Below are positions 31,403 to 33,614 of a DNA stretch of 33,614 nucleotides, piece by piece. A model generated the notes under the pieces. It was given only the letters and a program-made list of their open reading frames with translations, was not told the origin of the DNA and did no database searches. Position 1 is the stretch's first letter. The number at the start of each line of letters is the position of its first letter. The position numbers and the translations under genes are program-made. The DNA is from an uncultured Treponema sp. (GTDB lineage: Bacteria > Spirochaetota > Spirochaetia > Treponematales > Treponemataceae), in NCBI GenBank assembly GCA_910584475.1, contig CAJUBD010000025.1, positions 1 through 33,614 of the forward strand, read 5' to 3'.

Positions 31403-31548
31403 TTAAAAATTACACTTTTGAGAAAGTGAAATTTTTCAAGAGTATCATTTTGTCTACATGAGCTGACAAAATGATAGGCGAGTTTACATAGGAAGTTCAA
31501 GTTAAATTTAGCGGCAATGCCTTGACGCTGATTTTGAACATTGACTTT
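31403..31548. repeat. Modular hairpin element, degenerate copy
   Basis: CACTTTTGAGAAAGTG at about 31412 starts the copy. A 10-bp stem TCATTTTGTC/GACAAAATGA comes next (about 31445-31474). Then AGGCGAGTTTACAT, AAGTTCAAGTTAAATTTAGC and ACGCTGATTTTGAACA complete the module order in weakened form. An open frame of 70 codons on the minus strand here is a by-product of the repeat. Confidence 0.6.
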
Positions 31549-31905
31549 TCCATAAAAACTTGCTATAACTTTTGTATATTGAATCATCCGGGAAACTTGA
31601 CTTGTTTCTGGTAATTTTTCCTAGGAAATAATTCAAGGAGACTGTTCCAGTTTCGCTTCTAGAAGGGCACTAAATCATCGAGGATTTTCGCTCCACCACT
31701 TGCCGCTTCTTTGAACAGTTTGTAAATGTTACAGCGAGTGCTACCAGTGCAATTTCTTTTTCATTTTTTCCACCTCCGTGGATTACCATTTGACTTTGCG
31801 AATCTCGTTGAACAACTTGTGGACATTGCATTGTGTGCTATCTTTTGAATCCTGCATGGGGTAAAAATCCGCGCTAAAAATGCTACACAAGTCTTGTGAC
31901 TTGCT
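31549..31905. other. Gene-poor stretch with two related short reading frames
   Basis: No standard gene. On the minus strand, a 24-codon frame (31857-31783) ends STQCNVHKLFNEIRKVKW. About 100 bases further on, a related peptide STRCNIYKLFKEAASGG ... LVPF ends at 31659, but in a frame that has no start codon. A Shine-Dalgarno-like AGGTGG lies just before an ATG at 31764 whose frame stops after seven codons. They look like the remains of a tandemly duplicated short gene. I do not recognise the family. Confidence 0.35.
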
Positions 31906-32090
31906 AACGAGTTTTTCGTGTTATTTATTTTCTCGAAAAACTCGCGTTGCTGATTTTAATACGAGTTTGTTGCACAAACTCGCTTGTTTGTCATTGTCGG
32001 GCTTGACCCGACAATCTATTTTGTACTTGTCCGCAACGCAAAAAGTTGCTAACGCGGGCGAAATTAAATTCATTGCGAAGTCGCGTTTTT
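31906..32090 (-). repeat. Modular hairpin element, inverted copy, with REP-like palindrome
   Basis: ACGAGTTTTTCG pairs with CGAAAAACTCG (about 31907-31944). Then GTTGCTGATTTTAATACG and CGAGTTTGTTGCACAAACTCG are the reverse complement of modules seen at 29385-29445. They are followed by the REP-like ATTGTCGGGCTTGACCCG with arm GACAAT (about 31993-32015). A GTCCGC/GCGGGC hairpin (32029-32034 and 32054-32059) closes the copy, with a loop containing CGCAAAAAGTTGCTAAC. Confidence 0.7.
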
Positions 32091-32189
32091 GAATAGCGAA
32101 AAACTTGAAACTTTTTCGTTATGCCTTATTATCTTGTTTGCTGATTCTGGCAAGATAGGACTGCAAAATCTGAAAAAAATATTTAAAAC

Positions 32190-32220
32190 AAAAAATCCGC
32201 GCCAATGACGCGGATTTTTT
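32190..32220. terminator. Strong bidirectional terminator
   Basis: AAAAAATCCGCG (32190-32201) pairs with CGCGGATTTTTT (32209-32220) around CCAATGA. The A-run and T-run on either side make it work in both directions. It lies about 22 bases past the stop of the radical SAM gene and ends that transcript. Confidence 0.9.
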
Positions 32221-32242
32221 TGTTACCCTTTTATAGAGATTT

Positions 32243-33112
32243 TCAAAATAAACTTCCCTGAATTTCTTTTTCCTCAAATGCATTCAAATATGAAAAGACA
32301 CGCTCCACACCAAAAATGATTTTTTCTTTTCGGCAAAAATCCTCGAGCATTTTCATCAGTTGCAAGTTGTTTTTGCTCGTCACTTCATAGGAGTCGCCAT
32401 AAACTTTTTTGTATTTTTGACTTAGCCCTGGAAAATCCTTGTCGAGCTGCTCGTAAAAATATTCGCGGTTTCCACTTCGCAAAGTCAGCCCAAATCCAAA
32501 GCACACAATCGCCTTTACATTCGCTTCCTTGCAAAAGTTCAAAATGCCGCGAAGATTCTCCTCCGTATCATTGATGAACGGCAAAATCGGGGAAATCCAG
32601 ACAACAGAAGGGATTCCAAATTCGTGCGCCTTTAACAAAACTTCAAGGCGTTCTTGAGTTGTAGCGACATTCGGCTCGATTTTCCTGCAAAGAGACTCGT
32701 CAAAAGTCGTAAGCGTCATCTGCAAAACAGCCTTCGTCCGTCTGTTTATTTCTCGCAGCAAATCAAAATCCCGAAGAACCAATGTGCTTTTCGTATGGAT
32801 CGTTGCTCCAAATCCATGCCTTAAAATAATTTCAAGGCATCGCCGGGTTATGCGCAGATTTCTCTCCGCAGGAATGTAGGGGTCGCACATTGCGCCTGTT
32901 CCAATCATACATTTTTTTCGCTTTCGGGAAAGCGTGGATTCCAAAAGGTCAACGGCATTTTCCTTTACGATTACATTTTCAAATGGCTTTGGGATTTGAT
33001 AACATTCGCTCCGCGCATCGCAATAAATGCATCCATGGGTACAGCCTCGAAACACATTCATTCCGCGTCCGCCGTTCGCCGTCAAAATTGACTTCGCCTT
33101 TATAAATCTCAT
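32243..33112 (-). CDS. SPL-type radical SAM protein
   Basis: A 289-residue radical S-adenosylmethionine protein. The [4Fe-4S] cluster motif C-x3-C-x2-C is in NVFRGCTHGCIYCDARS near residues 20-36. Family features include GTGAMCDPYIPAERNLRITR, GFGATIHTKSTLVLRDFDLL and PFINDTEENLRGILNFC. Overall it resembles SplB-related proteins; however, true spore photoproduct lyase has other landmarks and this organism is not expected to sporulate, so the substrate is unknown. It starts nine bases after the stop of the DUF3795 gene, so the two are co-transcribed. No clear Shine-Dalgarno precedes the ATG at 33112. Confidence 0.85.
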   Translation of the reverse strand: MRFIKAKSILTANGGRGMNVFRGCTHGCIYCDARSECYQIPKPFENVIVKENAVDLLESTLSRKRKKCMIGTGAMCDPYIPAERNLRITRRCLEIILRHGFGATIHTKSTLVLRDFDLLREINRRTKAVLQMTLTTFDESLCRKIEPNVATTQERLEVLLKAHEFGIPSVVWISPILPFINDTEENLRGILNFCKEANVKAIVCFGFGLTLRSGNREYFYEQLDKDFPGLSQKYKKVYGDSYEVTSKNNLQLMKMLEDFCRKEKIIFGVERVFSYLNAFEEKEIQGSLF

Positions 33113-33121
33113 TTATTATAT

Positions 33122-33499
33122 TTATTTCTTGCCAGATTTTATAAACGCAATCAATTCTTCCATATCGGAAAAATCATCATAGTCTCCGACAAATCCTTCG
33201 CGATGATAGACCACACCCATTTTTTCATTGCGCTCAAGACAGTCCAACAGTTCCTTTTCGCCATAACGCCGCGCGAATTCCGAAAAAGCTGGCGGCTTGA
33301 TTTTCGAAAGCATTCCCTTTTTACACGAAATCTCATCGCATTCATAACAATGCTCCAAGCCCTTTTCTTTTGAACATTTCCTATTTTCGCACCAGCCGCT
33401 GTCCGGGCAGGAACCAGAGTCGCATCCATCGCATTTTGAATTTTCGGTGCAAAGACAACACGCCAAGCCGCACCGCGCTATTCCCAATTCTCGCTTCAA
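33122..33499 (-). CDS. DUF3795-domain cysteine-rich protein
   Basis: About 125 residues with a cysteine-rich N-terminal half: ARCGLACCLCTENSKCDGCD, then CPDSGWCENRKCSKEKGLEH and CYECDEISCKKGML. This is the pattern of DUF3795, proteins probably binding metal or an Fe-S cluster. The C-terminal part (YHREGFVGDYDDFSDMEELI) is usual for the family. Start choice: a TTG at 33499 with AGGAG seven bases upstream gives KRELGIARCGLACC at the N-terminus. A longer frame up to 33565 runs through GC-rich DNA next to the 5S gene and is unlikely. It forms an operon with the radical SAM gene. The function is unknown. Confidence 0.82.
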   Translation of the reverse strand: MKRELGIARCGLACCLCTENSKCDGCDSGSCPDSGWCENRKCSKEKGLEHCYECDEISCKKGMLSKIKPPAFSEFARRYGEKELLDCLERNEKMGVVYHREGFVGDYDDFSDMEELIAFIKSGKK

Positions 33500-33522
33500 T
33501 TCTATTCTCCTAACTATGAAAC

Positions 33523-33542
33523 GCCCCGTCTCCTGGAGGGGC
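33523..33542. terminator. GC-rich hairpin after the 5S rRNA gene, possible terminator
   Basis: A near-palindrome, GCCC with inner CTCC pairing to GGAGGGGC (33523-33542), lies about 30 bases beyond the 5S 3' end. No T-run follows it on the minus strand. The T-rich TTTTTCTTT directly after the 5S end may be the true termination site. Confidence 0.35.
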
Positions 33543-33572
33543 ATCCGACCGCGGGGGCGGGGCAAAGAAAAA

Positions 33573-33614
33573 GCCCGGCGGCCACCTGCTTTCCCGCCCG
33601 GACGGGCAGTATCA
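33573..33614 (-). rRNA. rrf: 5S ribosomal RNA, 3' end only
   Basis: The last 42 bases on the minus strand read TGATACTGCCCGTCCGGGCG, then GGAAAGCAGGTGGCCGCCGG and GC. This is the conserved 3' third of 5S rRNA (loop E/helix IV with GATACTGC, the GGGAAAG-AGGT segment, and the closing strand of helix I). It is followed at once by TTTTTC. The rest of the gene, and presumably 23S and 16S, lie beyond the right edge. The GC content is far above the protein genes, as expected for rRNA. Confidence 0.88.

Noticed and set aside
31375..31587. 70-codon minus-strand frame
   Set aside because: Lies across hairpin element modules; its peptide is a by-product of repeat sequence.
33500..33565. Longer N-terminus for the DUF3795 protein
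   Set aside because: Runs through GC-rich DNA just beyond the 5S 3' end; family similarity and a Shine-Dalgarno support a TTG start at 33499.

Overview
The window looks like a piece of a spirochaete chromosome, most likely a gut or rumen-type Treponema. This is inferred from the gene content: a double-membrane cell with two predicted porin-like beta-barrels and an OmpA-type protein, a fused GldF/GldG-like ABC permease with a DUF4340 partner, a GerMN protein, and a TIGR02757-family gene. Most genes are AT-rich. The flippase region at the left edge and the small heat-shock gene are visibly richer in G and C. No phage, transposase or CRISPR array is visible.

Layout, left to right. 1-965 (-): a polysaccharide flippase running off the window, preceded by a 63-codon stump of a different flippase. 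1.0-1.9 kb: hairpin-rich DNA and a divergent pair of small XRE-type regulators around three operator-like sites. 2.0-4.8 kb (+): an OmpA-family protein, an unrecognised 175-aa protein and a beta-ketoacyl-synthase-like protein. 4.8-5.3 kb: a repeat-rich spacer. 5.3-6.6 kb (-): trxB-trxA, whose reductase lacks the usual NADPH motif. 7.0-8.1 kb (+): an outer-membrane protein. 8.2-12.1 kb (-): sbcD-sbcC, sharing a divergent promoter region with an orphan ABC ATPase and a GNAT acetyltransferase (+). 13.5-16.1 kb (-): Hsp20, a TIGR02757 gene interrupted by an in-frame TGA, and a GerMN membrane protein. 16.4-22.1 kb (+): an acyl-CoA ligase, pyrE, a second outer-membrane protein, an HD-domain protein and a histidine phosphatase. 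22.1-31.1 kb (-): DUF4340 protein, fused GldF/GldG-like permease, ABC ATPase, CrtI-like oxidoreductase, Bax-inhibitor-1 protein, and a protein combining a DnaK-like substrate-binding domain with LysM. 31.1-32.2 kb: a gene-poor repeat cluster. 32.2-33.5 kb (-): a radical SAM protein and a DUF3795 protein. 33573-33614 (-): the 3' end of a 5S rRNA.

The most unusual content lies at the DNA level rather than in single genes. (1) The 8-9-mer TTGCGATAA/TTATCGCAA occurs about 43 times between 4.78 and 10.2 kb, in both orientations and in several reading frames of sbcC, but only about four times elsewhere. (2) A modular hairpin element with constant loops and copy-specific, always self-complementary stems fills about ten intergenic gaps. 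(3) At least seven genes have a sigma70-like promoter whose -10 box ends exactly six bases before the ATG, which predicts leaderless mRNAs. Two of these promoters, sbcD and the ABC ATPase, appear to share one palindromic -35 hexamer.

Functionally the window mixes envelope genes (OmpA, two barrels, flippase, LysM protein, Gld-like transporter), redox and protein quality control (trxBA, Hsp20), DNA repair (sbcCD), and pyrimidine and lipid metabolism. All calls come from reading the sequence by eye; no database search was run. Hairpin, promoter and motif coordinates were derived by hand.
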